Notes under the pieces: generated by a model
Told to the model about the DNA's origin: nothing
Database searches by the model: none
The model's input: only the letters and a program-made list of their open reading frames with translations
Shown: positions 7,483-16,294 of the stretch, one piece after another
How positions within the stretch are numbered: position 1 is the stretch's first letter
Layout of the letters: every line of letters starts with the position of its first letter
Origin: Nakamurella alba
GTDB taxonomy: Bacteria > Actinomycetota > Actinomycetes > Mycobacteriales > Nakamurellaceae
Assembly: GCF_009707545.1 (NCBI RefSeq)
Contig: NZ_WLYK01000016.1
Coordinates: 16,224-80,223, forward strand
Length of the DNA stretch: 64,000 nucleotides
Reading direction: 5' to 3'
Made by a program: the position numbers and the translations under genes

Positions 7483-8933
7483 ACCATTCCTCTCGAGAGC
7501 CGGTCGGAGACCTCCGCCGGCGATGTCGGTGCCGTCCCGGCACCGGTGAGTCGGGGCGGCAGCACGTCCCGGGCGAAGACCTCCGCCGGGTCCTCGCGCC
7601 GCCGGACGATGTCCACCTGATCCGGCCCGACCAGCACCACGGCCGGCCGGGGCAGGGCATTGAACTGGTTGGAGATCGAGTCCGCGTACATGCCCGCATC
7701 CAGCACGGCCAGCAGGTCGCCGCGCGCCAGCTCGGGCAGCTCACGGTCCCTGCCGAGCACCGAGTCGATGCACGTCGGCCCGACCACCGAGGCGGTGACC
7801 GTGGCCGGGTCGGTCATCCGGGAGGCCGGCAGCACGTGGTGCACCAGGCCGTTGATGTCGATGCGCGGCAACAGGTTCGTGGACAGGTCGGTGGCGATCC
7901 AACGCCGACCGGCGTCGTGACGGACGGCGCCGACCCGGCCGAGCAGCACCCCGGCGTTGCCGGTCACGTACCGCCCCGGCTCCACCCACAGCTGCGGCAG
8001 CGGCAGTCCGGCCGGCTCCAGCGAGGTGCGCAGCGCGCCGCAGACCGCGGCCGCGTACTCCTCCACCGGGTGCTCGTTGAGCGCGAGCGAGCGCGACTCC
8101 GGGTCCCGTTCCCGGGACCAGCCGCCGCCGACATCGACCACCCCGGGCCAGAACCCGGTGCGCGTGTGCAGCTCCACCACGGTCCGGCCGAGCTCGGCCG
8201 ACCAGGCCGCGAGGAACGTCGGGTCCTGGGTCACCCGCGGCACGTGCAGGTGGAAGCCGGTGAGCCGGACCGCCGGGCTGGCCAGCATGCGGGTGATCTG
8301 TTCGGCAGCACGGGGGATCGTGAAGCCCCACTTCTTGCGCTCCAGGTAGTCCTGCAGGGCCGCGCCGCTCGTGCCGGTGCTGTCCGAGGAGAAGGTGGAC
8401 CAGTCGGCCGGCAGCACCTTGAGCCGCAGCTTGACCGCCACCGGATCGCCGGAACCGGCGTCCTTCCATGCCTTCTCGAGCAGGTCGAGCTCGTCCTCGG
8501 CGTCCACGTTGACCCCGACCCCGGTGGCCACCGCGCGGGCGAGGTCGTCGGCGGATTTGTTGCCGCCGTTCATCACCACGATCCGCGGGTCCATGCCCGC
8601 GGTGAGCGCCGGGTACAGCTCGCCGGCACCGAAACAGTCGGCCCCGGCGCCCTCCTCGGCCAACACCGCAGCGACCGCGACAGCGTTGTTCGACTTCACC
8701 GCGTACAGCACGGTGACCGGCTCCGGCCACTGCGTCTCGAACGCGGCGCGGAAGCGGCGCAGGTTGGCCCGCAGCGTCGATTCCACCAACACCGACAGCG
8801 GGGAGCCGAACGTGTCGAGCAGCTCGTCCGCCGGCCGGCCGCCGACGGTCAGCGTGCCGCGCCCGTCGACACCGAGATCATCGGTGCGGGTGCGGATCCC
8901 GTCGAGGACGGTCTGCCCGGAAGGGCCGGTCAT
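7479..8933 (-). CDS. PLP fold-type III decarboxylase, diaminopimelate/ornithine family
   Basis: A 484-residue alanine-racemase-fold enzyme. The PLP Lys is in LYAVKSNN. Phosphate- and substrate-binding motifs follow in VDVGGGW, WVEPGRYV and GPTCIDSV, whose Cys is the second active-site residue of this family, and in DAGMY. It departs from lysA in length and in details: where diaminopimelate decarboxylases have an H-x-G-S segment this protein reads HLHVPR, and it has an extra loop around KVLPADWSTFSSD. A role in decarboxylating an amino acid delivered by the linked importer is likelier than housekeeping lysine synthesis. ATG at 8933 overlaps dppF by 4 bases. Confidence 0.8.
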   Translation of the reverse strand: MTGPSGQTVLDGIRTRTDDLGVDGRGTLTVGGRPADELLDTFGSPLSVLVESTLRANLRRFRAAFETQWPEPVTVLYAVKSNNAVAVAAVLAEEGAGADCFGAGELYPALTAGMDPRIVVMNGGNKSADDLARAVATGVGVNVDAEDELDLLEKAWKDAGSGDPVAVKLRLKVLPADWSTFSSDSTGTSGAALQDYLERKKWGFTIPRAAEQITRMLASPAVRLTGFHLHVPRVTQDPTFLAAWSAELGRTVVELHTRTGFWPGVVDVGGGWSRERDPESRSLALNEHPVEEYAAAVCGALRTSLEPAGLPLPQLWVEPGRYVTGNAGVLLGRVGAVRHDAGRRWIATDLSTNLLPRIDINGLVHHVLPASRMTDPATVTASVVGPTCIDSVLGRDRELPELARGDLLAVLDAGMYADSISNQFNALPRPAVVLVGPDQVDIVRRREDPAEVFARDVLPPRLTGAGTAPTSPAEVSDRLSRGMV

Positions 8934-9760
8934 GCGCGTTTCTCCAATGCTGGCAGTTCCTGGTGCGCGGCGGTCTCGCGGACCTCGGGGACCGGGGTGG
9001 CGGCGAGCAGCGATCGGGTGTACTCGTGCTGCGGGTCGCCGAAGATGGCGTCGGTGGTGCCGCTCTCCACCACGCTGCCGGCACGCATCACCAGCACCCG
9101 GTCGCAGAGCTGCCGCACCACCGCCAGGTCGTGCGAGATGAACATCATCGCCAGGCCGTACTCGTCGCGGGAGTCCAGCAGCAGGTTGCAGATCTGCGCC
9201 TGGATCGAGACGTCCAGCGCCGACACCACCTCGTCGCAGACCAGCAGCCGGGGCTTGACCGCCAGCGCGCGGGCGATGCCGATGCGCTGCCGCTGCCCGC
9301 CGGAGAACGACCGCGGGTAGGCGGACGCGGCGGAGGCGTGCAGGCCGACCTGCTCGAGCAGCTCGCCGATCACCGTGCGGCGGCCGGCCTTGTCGAGCTC
9401 CGGCCGGTGGGTCTGCAGGCCCTCGCCGATGATCTGCTCGACGGTCATCCGCGGGTTCAGCGAGGCGAACGGGTCCTGGAAGACCATCTTGATCTCGCGG
9501 TGCAGCCGCCGCTTCTCCTCCCGCGCGGGATGCAGCACGTCGACACCGTCGAAGGTGATCGACCCGCCGGTGGGCCGGACCAGGCCGGTGACGCAGCGCG
9601 CCGTGGTGGTCTTGCCGCAGCCGGATTCGCCGACCAGGCCGACGATCTCGCCGGCCTCCAGCTGCAGGTCGACGTGGTCGACCGCGCGCACCTCGCGGGC
9701 GCTGCCGCCGCGGCCGCTGCGGTAGACCTGCTGCAGGTCGCTGATGGACAACAGGCTCAT
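8930..9760 (-). CDS. dppF: Peptide-type ABC transporter ATPase (DppF/OppF-like)
   Basis: Second ATPase of the importer, 276 residues. Walker A is GESGCGKTTTA, the signature is SFSGGQRQR, Walker B is LLVCDEVVSALD and the switch His is in ISHDLAVV. The Pro usual after CDE is Val here. The family's C-terminal region, which normally holds a Cys-rich oligopeptide motif, is short (ends near PEVRETAAHQELPALEKRA). Start at 9760 chosen for the 4-base overlap with dppD and the onset of homology. Confidence 0.9.
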   Translation of the reverse strand: MSLLSISDLQQVYRSGRGGSAREVRAVDHVDLQLEAGEIVGLVGESGCGKTTTARCVTGLVRPTGGSITFDGVDVLHPAREEKRRLHREIKMVFQDPFASLNPRMTVEQIIGEGLQTHRPELDKAGRRTVIGELLEQVGLHASAASAYPRSFSGGQRQRIGIARALAVKPRLLVCDEVVSALDVSIQAQICNLLLDSRDEYGLAMMFISHDLAVVRQLCDRVLVMRAGSVVESGTTDAIFGDPQHEYTRSLLAATPVPEVRETAAHQELPALEKRA

Positions 9761-10800
9761 CGGGCACGCTCCCAGAGCTGTTCGCCGGCGGCCAGCGGGT
9801 GGTGACAGGCCACCAAGTGCCCTGCATCTCTTCCGGGCCGGGCGGCGAGAGCCGGGAGCACGGCACGACAGTCGTCCTGGGCGTGCGGGCAACGCGGCGC
9901 GAACGCGCAGCCGGCCGGGACCTGCCCGGCCCGCACCGGCTCGCCCGCCATCGAGGCGAAACGGCGGTGCCGTGGCTCGTCCACCCGGGGCACCGAGGAC
10001 AGCAGACCGGAGGCGTACGGGTGCAGCGGGGTGTTGAACAGCGCTGCGGTGGGCGCGTTCTCGACGATGCGCCCGGCGTACATCACCAATGTCCGCTCGC
10101 AGAAGTCCGCCACCACACCCAGGTCGTGGGTGATCATCAGCACCGCGGTGCCGAGATCGGTGGAGATCTGCCGCAGCAGGTCCAGGATCTGCGCCGACAG
10201 CCGCACGTCCAGCGCGGTGGTCGGCTCGTCGGCGATCAACAGCTTCGGCCGGCCGGCCAGCGCGATCGCGATCACCACCCGCTGCCGCTGCCCGCCGGAC
10301 AGCTCGTGCGGGTAGCTGCGGGACCGGTTCGCCGGGTCCGGGATGCCCACCCGGTCCAGCAGTTCGATCGCCTCGGCGCCGATCTTCTTCGGGTCGCGGC
10401 CGTGCAGACGGAGTGCCTCGGCCACCTGGTCGCCGATGCGGCGCACCGGGTTCAGGCTGCTCAGCGGGTCCTGCATGACCATCGCGACGGTGCCGCCGCG
10501 GATTTGCCGCAGCCGCTTCTGCTTCATGGCCAGGATGTCCTCGCCGGCCAGCCGGATCTCGCCGGTGGTGATCGCGCCCGGGCTGAGCCGCATGATCGAC
10601 CGGGCGGTCACCGACTTCCCGGATCCGGACTCGCCGACCAGGGCCACCCGCTCGCCGTCGCCGATGGTGAAGTCGATGCCGCGGACGGCGGTCAGCTCCT
10701 CGCCGGCCCGGCGGAAACCCACGGTCAGACTGCGCACGTCGAGCAGCGGCGTGCCGCCGGCCGACACCGGGCTCACCAGTTCGGAAGTGGCTGCGCTCAT
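9757..10800 (-). CDS. dppD: Peptide-type ABC transporter ATPase (DppD/OppD-like)
   Basis: First ATPase, 347 residues. Walker A GESGSGKSVTA, Q-loop VMQDPLSSLNPV, signature LSGGQRQRV, Walker B LLIADEPTTALD, H-loop MITHDLGVV. The C-terminal oligopeptide/dipeptide extension carries the usual Cys pairs (GCAFAPRCPHAQDDC) that bind an iron-sulfur cluster in some homologues. It pairs with the next ATPase gene and with permeases DppB/DppC, overlapping dppC by 4 bases. Confidence 0.92.
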   Translation of the reverse strand: MSAATSELVSPVSAGGTPLLDVRSLTVGFRRAGEELTAVRGIDFTIGDGERVALVGESGSGKSVTARSIMRLSPGAITTGEIRLAGEDILAMKQKRLRQIRGGTVAMVMQDPLSSLNPVRRIGDQVAEALRLHGRDPKKIGAEAIELLDRVGIPDPANRSRSYPHELSGGQRQRVVIAIALAGRPKLLIADEPTTALDVRLSAQILDLLRQISTDLGTAVLMITHDLGVVADFCERTLVMYAGRIVENAPTAALFNTPLHPYASGLLSSVPRVDEPRHRRFASMAGEPVRAGQVPAGCAFAPRCPHAQDDCRAVLPALAARPGRDAGHLVACHHPLAAGEQLWERAR

Positions 10801-11693
10801 GAGACCCTGGCCTCCTCTCGCCGACGGATCCACTCGCCCAGCAGGCCGAAGGCCAGGCCGGTCAGGGCCAGGGCGACGCCCGGGAACACCGAGACCCACC
10901 AGGACGAGGTGATGAAGCGGTTGCCGGCGCTGATCATGGCGCCCCACTCGGCCATCGGCGGCTGCGCGCCGACACCGATGAAGGACAGCCCGGCGATGGT
11001 CAGCGTCACCGACGAGACGTCGGAGGAGACCTGCACCAGCAGCGGTCCGCGGATGTCCGGCAGGATGTGCCGCCGGACGAGAGCCGGGAGCCGGACACCC
11101 ATCTCGCGGGCGGCCTCGACGTACTCCTTGGCCATCGTCTGCAGCAGCATGGCGCGCAGCAGCCGGGCGTAACGCGGCCACCAGGTGACGGCGACGCCGA
11201 CCACGGCGGACTGCAGGCTCGGCCCCATGGCCGCGGCGATGCCGAGCGCCAGGATGAGCGACGGGAAGGCCAGCCCGATGTCGGTGAACCGCATGAGCGC
11301 GGTGTCCACCACCCCGCCGGCCAGCACGCAGATCAGCGCGATGACGGCGCCGAGCAGCACGGCGAACACGATGACGATCAGCGAGGTGGTCAGCGAGATG
11401 CGGCCGCCCTCGATCACCCGCGCCAGGATGTCCCGGCCGGACGCGTCGGTGCCGAACAGGTGCGCGCCGGACGGGGCCTGCAACCGCTGGGCGAACTCCA
11501 CCCGGTCGGTGTTGGTGTCGAAAAGGATCGGCACCAGCACGAAGACCAGCACCAGCAGGCCGGCCAGCGCGGCGCCGGCGGGCTCCACGATGCGGGAGAA
11601 CCCGTCGGCGTCGGACCGCACCCGGCGGCGCACGCCGCGCGCGGTCGCCTCGACGGGCGTGCCGTCCGGGGTGCTCTTCTCCAGGATGCTCAT
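10797..11693 (-). CDS. dppC: Peptide-type ABC transporter permease DppC
   Basis: A 298-residue inner-membrane permease. An N-terminal cytoplasmic stretch precedes a first membrane helix (AALAGLLVLVFVLVPILF). The family segment SGAHLFGTDASGRDILARV and the EAA coupling loop (EAAREMGVRLPALVRRHILP) are present, with about six helices in all. Twelve bases separate it from dppB. Confidence 0.92.
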   Translation of the reverse strand: MSILEKSTPDGTPVEATARGVRRRVRSDADGFSRIVEPAGAALAGLLVLVFVLVPILFDTNTDRVEFAQRLQAPSGAHLFGTDASGRDILARVIEGGRISLTTSLIVIVFAVLLGAVIALICVLAGGVVDTALMRFTDIGLAFPSLILALGIAAAMGPSLQSAVVGVAVTWWPRYARLLRAMLLQTMAKEYVEAAREMGVRLPALVRRHILPDIRGPLLVQVSSDVSSVTLTIAGLSFIGVGAQPPMAEWGAMISAGNRFITSSWWVSVFPGVALALTGLAFGLLGEWIRRREEARVS

Positions 11694-11705
11694 GATCGCG
11701 TCACC

Positions 11706-12722
11706 TCAGCTCTTCACCGTGGAACGGAGTTTGGGATCAAGGGCGGCACAGAGGATGTCGACCACGATGTTGACCAGCACGAAGACCAGGCCGACGAACA
11801 GCACCACGCCGACGACCGCCGGCAGGTCCTTCTGCAGCACCGCGGTGACCGCGTAGTTGCCGATGCCGGGCAGGCCGAAGATCGACTCGACCAGCACGGT
11901 GCCGCCGACCATCCAGCCCAGCTGCATGCCGAGCAGGGTGATCGTCGGGATCAGCGCGTTGCGCATGGCGTACCGGGTGACCAGGAACCCCTCGCCCAGA
12001 CCCTTGGCCCGGCCCAGCGTCACGTAGTCGGCGCCCAGTTGGCTGCTGGTGTTGGCACCGATCGTGCGCATCACCAGCGGGATGTAGGTGAGCGAGAGCG
12101 TCAGCGCCGGCAGCACCAGGTGGCCGACCGCGCTGCCGAGCGCGGCGAACTTGCCCTGCACCAGGGTGTCGATCGTCAGCATCCCGGTGATCGTCGACCC
12201 GCGGTCGACGGTCAGGTCGATGCGGCCGTTGAGCGGGAACCAGCCCCACTTCGCCGACAGCACCAGCTGCATGACGATGCCGATCCAGAACGCGGGCAGA
12301 CCGCCCGCGAAGATCATCGCGGACCGGATCACCCCGTCGATCCAGGTGTCCTTGTACAGCGCGGACAGCACCCCCAGCCCGACGCCGACCACGATGGTCA
12401 GGATCATGGCGACCAGCACCAGTTCCAGCGTCACCGGCGCCATCGACGCGAGGTCGGACGCCACGTTCTGCCGGGTGAAGACGGAGGTGCCGAAGTCGCC
12501 GTGCACCAGACCGCCGAGGTAGCTCACGTAGCGGGCGAGCAACGGCCGGTCCAGACCCATCTCCTGACGGATCCGTTCCACCGCCTCGTCCGAGGCGTTC
12601 TCCCCGGCGGCCTGGCGGGCCGGGTCACCCGGGATGACGTCGAGCATCAGGAAGGTGACGAAGCTGAGAACCAGCAGCACGCCCACCGACCAGAGCAGAC
12701 GACTCAGGATGACCCGGCCCAT
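11706..12722 (-). CDS. dppB: Peptide-type ABC transporter permease DppB
   Basis: A 338-residue permease with the family N-terminus (RLLWSVGVLLVLSFVTFLML then PGDPAR), the segment LARYVSYLGGLVHGDFGTSV, and the EAA-type loop (LGRAKGLGEGFLVTRYAMRN). Six membrane helices are visible. It follows dppA by four bases and is transcribed with it. Confidence 0.93.
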   Translation of the reverse strand: MGRVILSRLLWSVGVLLVLSFVTFLMLDVIPGDPARQAAGENASDEAVERIRQEMGLDRPLLARYVSYLGGLVHGDFGTSVFTRQNVASDLASMAPVTLELVLVAMILTIVVGVGLGVLSALYKDTWIDGVIRSAMIFAGGLPAFWIGIVMQLVLSAKWGWFPLNGRIDLTVDRGSTITGMLTIDTLVQGKFAALGSAVGHLVLPALTLSLTYIPLVMRTIGANTSSQLGADYVTLGRAKGLGEGFLVTRYAMRNALIPTITLLGMQLGWMVGGTVLVESIFGLPGIGNYAVTAVLQKDLPAVVGVVLFVGLVFVLVNIVVDILCAALDPKLRSTVKS

Positions 12723-12726
12723 GACG

Positions 12727-14412
12727 TCAGCCCTTCACGCTCAGGGCGTAGAAGTCGACCGACTTGTGCTGCGCCACGTTGTAGGCGTAGCCGGCGACGC
12801 GCGGGCCGATGACGGCCATCGCCTTGTTGTCGGAGATCCAGACCGACGGGTAGTCGGCCACGATCAGCTCCTGGGCCTGCTGGTACATCTCGCAGGCCTG
12901 GTCCAGCGGCACGGTCTGCGCCTCCTCGACCAGCTTGTCGACCTCCGGGTTGGAGTACCGGGCGTAGTTGGTCTTGCCGATCAGGTTGGAGTCGTAGTTG
13001 ATGTACAGCACCTCGTTGGGGTCCGGGAACAGCGGGTAGGCGTAGGAGAACGCCATGTCCGGGGTGGTCTCGGCACTGGACAGCAGCTCGGCGTAGGCCG
13101 GGTAGGCCATCGGCATGCCGTTGACCTGCAGGCCGATCTCGGTGAGCGCGGACTGCAGCAGCTCGAAGCCCTGCACCTCGTCCAGAAGGGTGTTGATGTA
13201 GACGATGTCGACGGTCTTGCCGGTCGCACCGGCCTCCTCGACCAGCGCCTTGGCGTCGGCCAGGTCGTAGGTCGGCACCTGCAGGCCGTCCACCTGGCAC
13301 GGCATCATCGAGTTCAGTGCGCCCTTGGCCGGGGTGCCGTAGCCGAGCAGGATGTTCTGCGCGAAGGTCTCGTAGTCGAAGGCCATCGCGACGGCCTGCC
13401 GCAGCTTCGGATCGGTCATGATGCCGGTCTCGTTGTTGAAATGGACGTACAGCCCCTCCAGCGAGTCCGAGGCGTCGACGGTGAAGCCGTCCATCTGCTC
13501 GAACTGCGCGTAGGACTCACGCGGCACACCGAGACCGATGTCGGCCTGGCCGCTCTCGACCGCGGCCTGCTGGCTGGCGGCCTCGGACAGGTACTGGAAG
13601 ACGACGGTCTGGACGTGGTTGCCGTCCCAGCCCTTCCAGTACTCCGGGAACGCCTCGAAGGTGGTCGACTGGTTCGCGACGTTCTCGCCCAGGGTGTACG
13701 GGCCGGAGCCGGCGTCGTTCGCGGCCAGGAAGGTGGCGCCGTTGTCGTCGCCGATGTTCTCCTGCACCAGCTTCGAGTCCAGCAGGTAGAGCCGCGACAT
13801 CCGGCCCAGGAACGAGTGGTTGGCCTTGCTGAGGGTGACCTCGAGCTCGGTCGGGCTGACCACGGTGGACGAGTCGTACTCGGCCAGGCCGCCGGCGATG
13901 CCGGTGCCGACCTCGGTGGTGCGGTCCAGGGTGAACTTGACGTCCTCGGCGGTCAGCGGGTTCCCACTGTGGAAGACGACGTCGTCGCGCAGGGTGAAGT
14001 CGTAGGTCAGGCCGTCCTCGGACACCGTCCACTCGGTGGCGACCGAGGGGACCATCTCCGCGTCCGCACCGTCGGTGTAGGCGACCAGCGTGTCGTACAG
14101 CGGCCGCACCACCTTGTTGGTGGAGGAGTTGGTGGTGTTGATCGGGTCGAAGGTCGGCGGGAACACCGTGTCGACGATGGTGATCGTGCCGGTGGGAGTG
14201 CCGCCGCCACCGGCGGTCTCGCTGCCGGTCCCGGACCCGGCGGTCTCGCTGCCGGCGGCGGCCGTGGTGGTGCCCGCCGGGGTGGTGCCGCCGGTGGAGA
14301 CCGGGGTGTTGGAGCAGGCGGCCAGCAGCATGCCGGCGCCGGTCACGGCGGCGACCAGGGCGCCCCTGCGCCGGCCGGCCCGCGGCCGGATCCTGCGGTG
14401 GTCGATCGTCAT
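12727..14412 (-). CDS. dppA: Extracellular solute-binding lipoprotein (DppA/OppA family 5)
   Basis: A 561-residue periplasmic-type binding protein anchored as a lipoprotein: Arg-rich n-region, hydrophobic core and lipobox LLAAC with Cys near residue 33. A Thr/Gly/Ser linker of about 40 residues follows. The SBP family 5 body includes FTLRDDVVFHSGNPLTAEDV. Family 5 proteins bind peptides, but also opines, glutathione and other amino-acid conjugates, so the ligand need not be a peptide. It is the first gene of the transporter block, 145 bases after the hydantoinase B gene. Confidence 0.92.
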   Translation of the reverse strand: MTIDHRRIRPRAGRRRGALVAAVTGAGMLLAACSNTPVSTGGTTPAGTTTAAAGSETAGSGTGSETAGGGGTPTGTITIVDTVFPPTFDPINTTNSSTNKVVRPLYDTLVAYTDGADAEMVPSVATEWTVSEDGLTYDFTLRDDVVFHSGNPLTAEDVKFTLDRTTEVGTGIAGGLAEYDSSTVVSPTELEVTLSKANHSFLGRMSRLYLLDSKLVQENIGDDNGATFLAANDAGSGPYTLGENVANQSTTFEAFPEYWKGWDGNHVQTVVFQYLSEAASQQAAVESGQADIGLGVPRESYAQFEQMDGFTVDASDSLEGLYVHFNNETGIMTDPKLRQAVAMAFDYETFAQNILLGYGTPAKGALNSMMPCQVDGLQVPTYDLADAKALVEEAGATGKTVDIVYINTLLDEVQGFELLQSALTEIGLQVNGMPMAYPAYAELLSSAETTPDMAFSYAYPLFPDPNEVLYINYDSNLIGKTNYARYSNPEVDKLVEEAQTVPLDQACEMYQQAQELIVADYPSVWISDNKAMAVIGPRVAGYAYNVAQHKSVDFYALSVKG

Positions 14413-14452
14413 TGCGGTGTCACTTCCTCTCGGGGTGGGAAAGCTGTGGTGT

Positions 14453-14485
14453 CAGTGCTTGTCGGTGCGTTCAGTGCTTTTCGGT
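14453..14485. repeat. Short direct repeat in the hyuB-dppA gap
   Basis: CAGTGCTTGTCGGT (14453-14466) and CAGTGCTTTTCGGT (14472-14485) lie 19 bases apart in the 145-base gap before dppA. They could be an operator or an internal promoter element letting the transporter be expressed separately from the hydrolase genes. Nothing else is seen in the gap. Confidence 0.4.
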
Positions 14486-14557
14486 ACTGGTCACTGCTGG
14501 TCCGGGCTGCTGCTGATCCCGGCGGTCGGAATGGCTTCCGGTGATGGTGCCGGCGGT

Positions 14558-16294
14558 TCAGGACGGGCGGCGCGAGGTGTCCACACCGGCGACGGCGCCG
14601 TCGGTGATCCGGACCCCGTAGGTCTCCCAGGCCTTCTCGACGGAGACGAAGCCGTCGAGGACGTCGTCGAGCACCTCGGCGGCCGGCCGCTCCAGCGGGT
14701 CGCCGTAGCCGCCGCCACCGCCGGTGAAGGTCACGAAGGACTCCCCCGGCTGCAGCGGGGCGCGGCGCATCCGCAGCGCCTTCGCCCGGTCGGTCTCCGG
14801 GTGGATGATCATGCCGCTGGGCTCGGCGGACCCGCCGCCGGCCAGACCGTGGGCGGTGCCCAGGGTCTTCTTCTTCATCGACAGGATCTCGCCGGGGCGG
14901 GTGTAGCTGATCTCGCGCAGCACGCCGACGCCGCCGCGGTACCGGCCGGCGCCACCGGAGTCGGTGCGCAGCTGGACCCGGTGGTGCAGCATCCCGGCCT
15001 TCTGCTCGAGCACCTCGATCGGGGTGTTGCGGCCGACGTTGACGTTCATGCACTGCTGCGCGGAGGCGCCGTCGTGCTTGTTGTTCGCGCCCCAGCCGAT
15101 CGGCTCCAGGCTGGAGATCACGAAGATGCCCTTGCCGCCGTCACCCTCGACGACACCCATGAAGCCCGGCTCGTCGCCCGCGGTGGACGCCCCCAGCTCC
15201 GGGATCGCCTGCGCCACTGCGGTCTTCACCATGTCCAGGGCGATGTGCCCGGTCCACAGGGTGAAGGTCGGCGCCGGGTACACGGCGTGGAACAGTGATC
15301 CCTCGGGGGCGATGACCCGCAGCGGGGTGAAGTGCCCGGCGTTGGCGGTGTCGTTCGGCGTGGTCAGCGCCTTGAAGATCAGCTTGGCCAGCGAGACCGT
15401 CGAGCCGAACGGCATGTTCACCGGGCCGCGCTGCTGGCCGGCCGATCCGGTGAAGTCGACGATGAACTCGTCGTCGGTGATGGTGACGGCGACCTGCATG
15501 TGCACCGGGTCCTCGCCGATGCCGTCGTCGTCGATCGCGTCGGTGGCGTGCCAGGTTCCCTTGGGCAGTGCCGCGAGGGCACGCCGGGTGCGCCGCTCGC
15601 CGTGCTCGATGATCCGCTCGACGGCGGCACCGATCAGCGGGCTGCCGAACTTCTGGTGCAGCTCCTGCATCCGGCGGGCACCGACCTCGATGCTGGACAG
15701 CATCGCGCCGAGGTCGCCGAAGACGATGTCCGGCATCCGCGAGTTGAACCGGATGAGGTCGTAGATGTCCTTGTCCGGCACGCCCTTCTTGACGATCTTC
15801 GTGCCGGGGAAGATCAGCCCCTCCTGGTGCATGTCGGTGGAGTCCAGCACGTAGCCGGCGTCCTTGGCACCCAGGTCCCGCCAGTGCGCCCGCTCGGCGA
15901 GGTAGCCGATGATCTCGCCGTCCAGGTGCACCGGCGCGAACAGCAGCGCGTCGTAGGAGTGCGCCGAGGACCAGTACGGGTAGTTGAGCAGCAGTACGTC
16001 ACCCGGGTCGAGGTTCTCCACCCCGACGTGGTCCAGGCCGTGCTTGATGCCGATGTCGTTGGACCCGAGGAAGGTGGCCACCCCGGCCGCCTCGGCGATC
16101 AGCCGGACGTCCTTGTCGTACATCGACAGACCGAAGTCGAGGACCTCGTAGATGCCCGGGTTGAAGGCCGCGCGGATCAGCGTGCGGCGCATCTGCTCGG
16201 TGATGGAGAGCAGGTTGTTGCGGATGACCTCGAGGGTGACGCCGTCGAGCTCGGGAACTGCTGACCGGTCTGGGGTCTCGGTGGGGGCGCTCAC
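14558..16294 (-). CDS. hyuB: Hydantoinase/oxoprolinase subunit B
   Basis: A 578-residue HyuB-family protein with family features such as VIRNNLLSITEQMRRTLIRA, DPGDVLLLNYPYW and GGVGVLREISYT. With HyuA it forms ATP-dependent hydrolases of cyclic amides (N-methylhydantoinase, 5-oxoprolinase) or acetone-type carboxylases. No gamma (AcxC-like) subunit is nearby, which argues for a cyclic-amide hydrolase. Coupled to hyuA by a 4-base overlap. Confidence 0.88.
   Translation of the reverse strand: MSAPTETPDRSAVPELDGVTLEVIRNNLLSITEQMRRTLIRAAFNPGIYEVLDFGLSMYDKDVRLIAEAAGVATFLGSNDIGIKHGLDHVGVENLDPGDVLLLNYPYWSSAHSYDALLFAPVHLDGEIIGYLAERAHWRDLGAKDAGYVLDSTDMHQEGLIFPGTKIVKKGVPDKDIYDLIRFNSRMPDIVFGDLGAMLSSIEVGARRMQELHQKFGSPLIGAAVERIIEHGERRTRRALAALPKGTWHATDAIDDDGIGEDPVHMQVAVTITDDEFIVDFTGSAGQQRGPVNMPFGSTVSLAKLIFKALTTPNDTANAGHFTPLRVIAPEGSLFHAVYPAPTFTLWTGHIALDMVKTAVAQAIPELGASTAGDEPGFMGVVEGDGGKGIFVISSLEPIGWGANNKHDGASAQQCMNVNVGRNTPIEVLEQKAGMLHHRVQLRTDSGGAGRYRGGVGVLREISYTRPGEILSMKKKTLGTAHGLAGGGSAEPSGMIIHPETDRAKALRMRRAPLQPGESFVTFTGGGGGYGDPLERPAAEVLDDVLDGFVSVEKAWETYGVRITDGAVAGVDTSRRPS

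Noticed and set aside
11067..12812. Long plus-strand open frame of 581 codons opposite dppB/dppC
   Set aside because: Its translation is His/Asp/Gln-rich with no domain, and it lies exactly antisense to two clear permease genes; it is a high-GC shadow frame.
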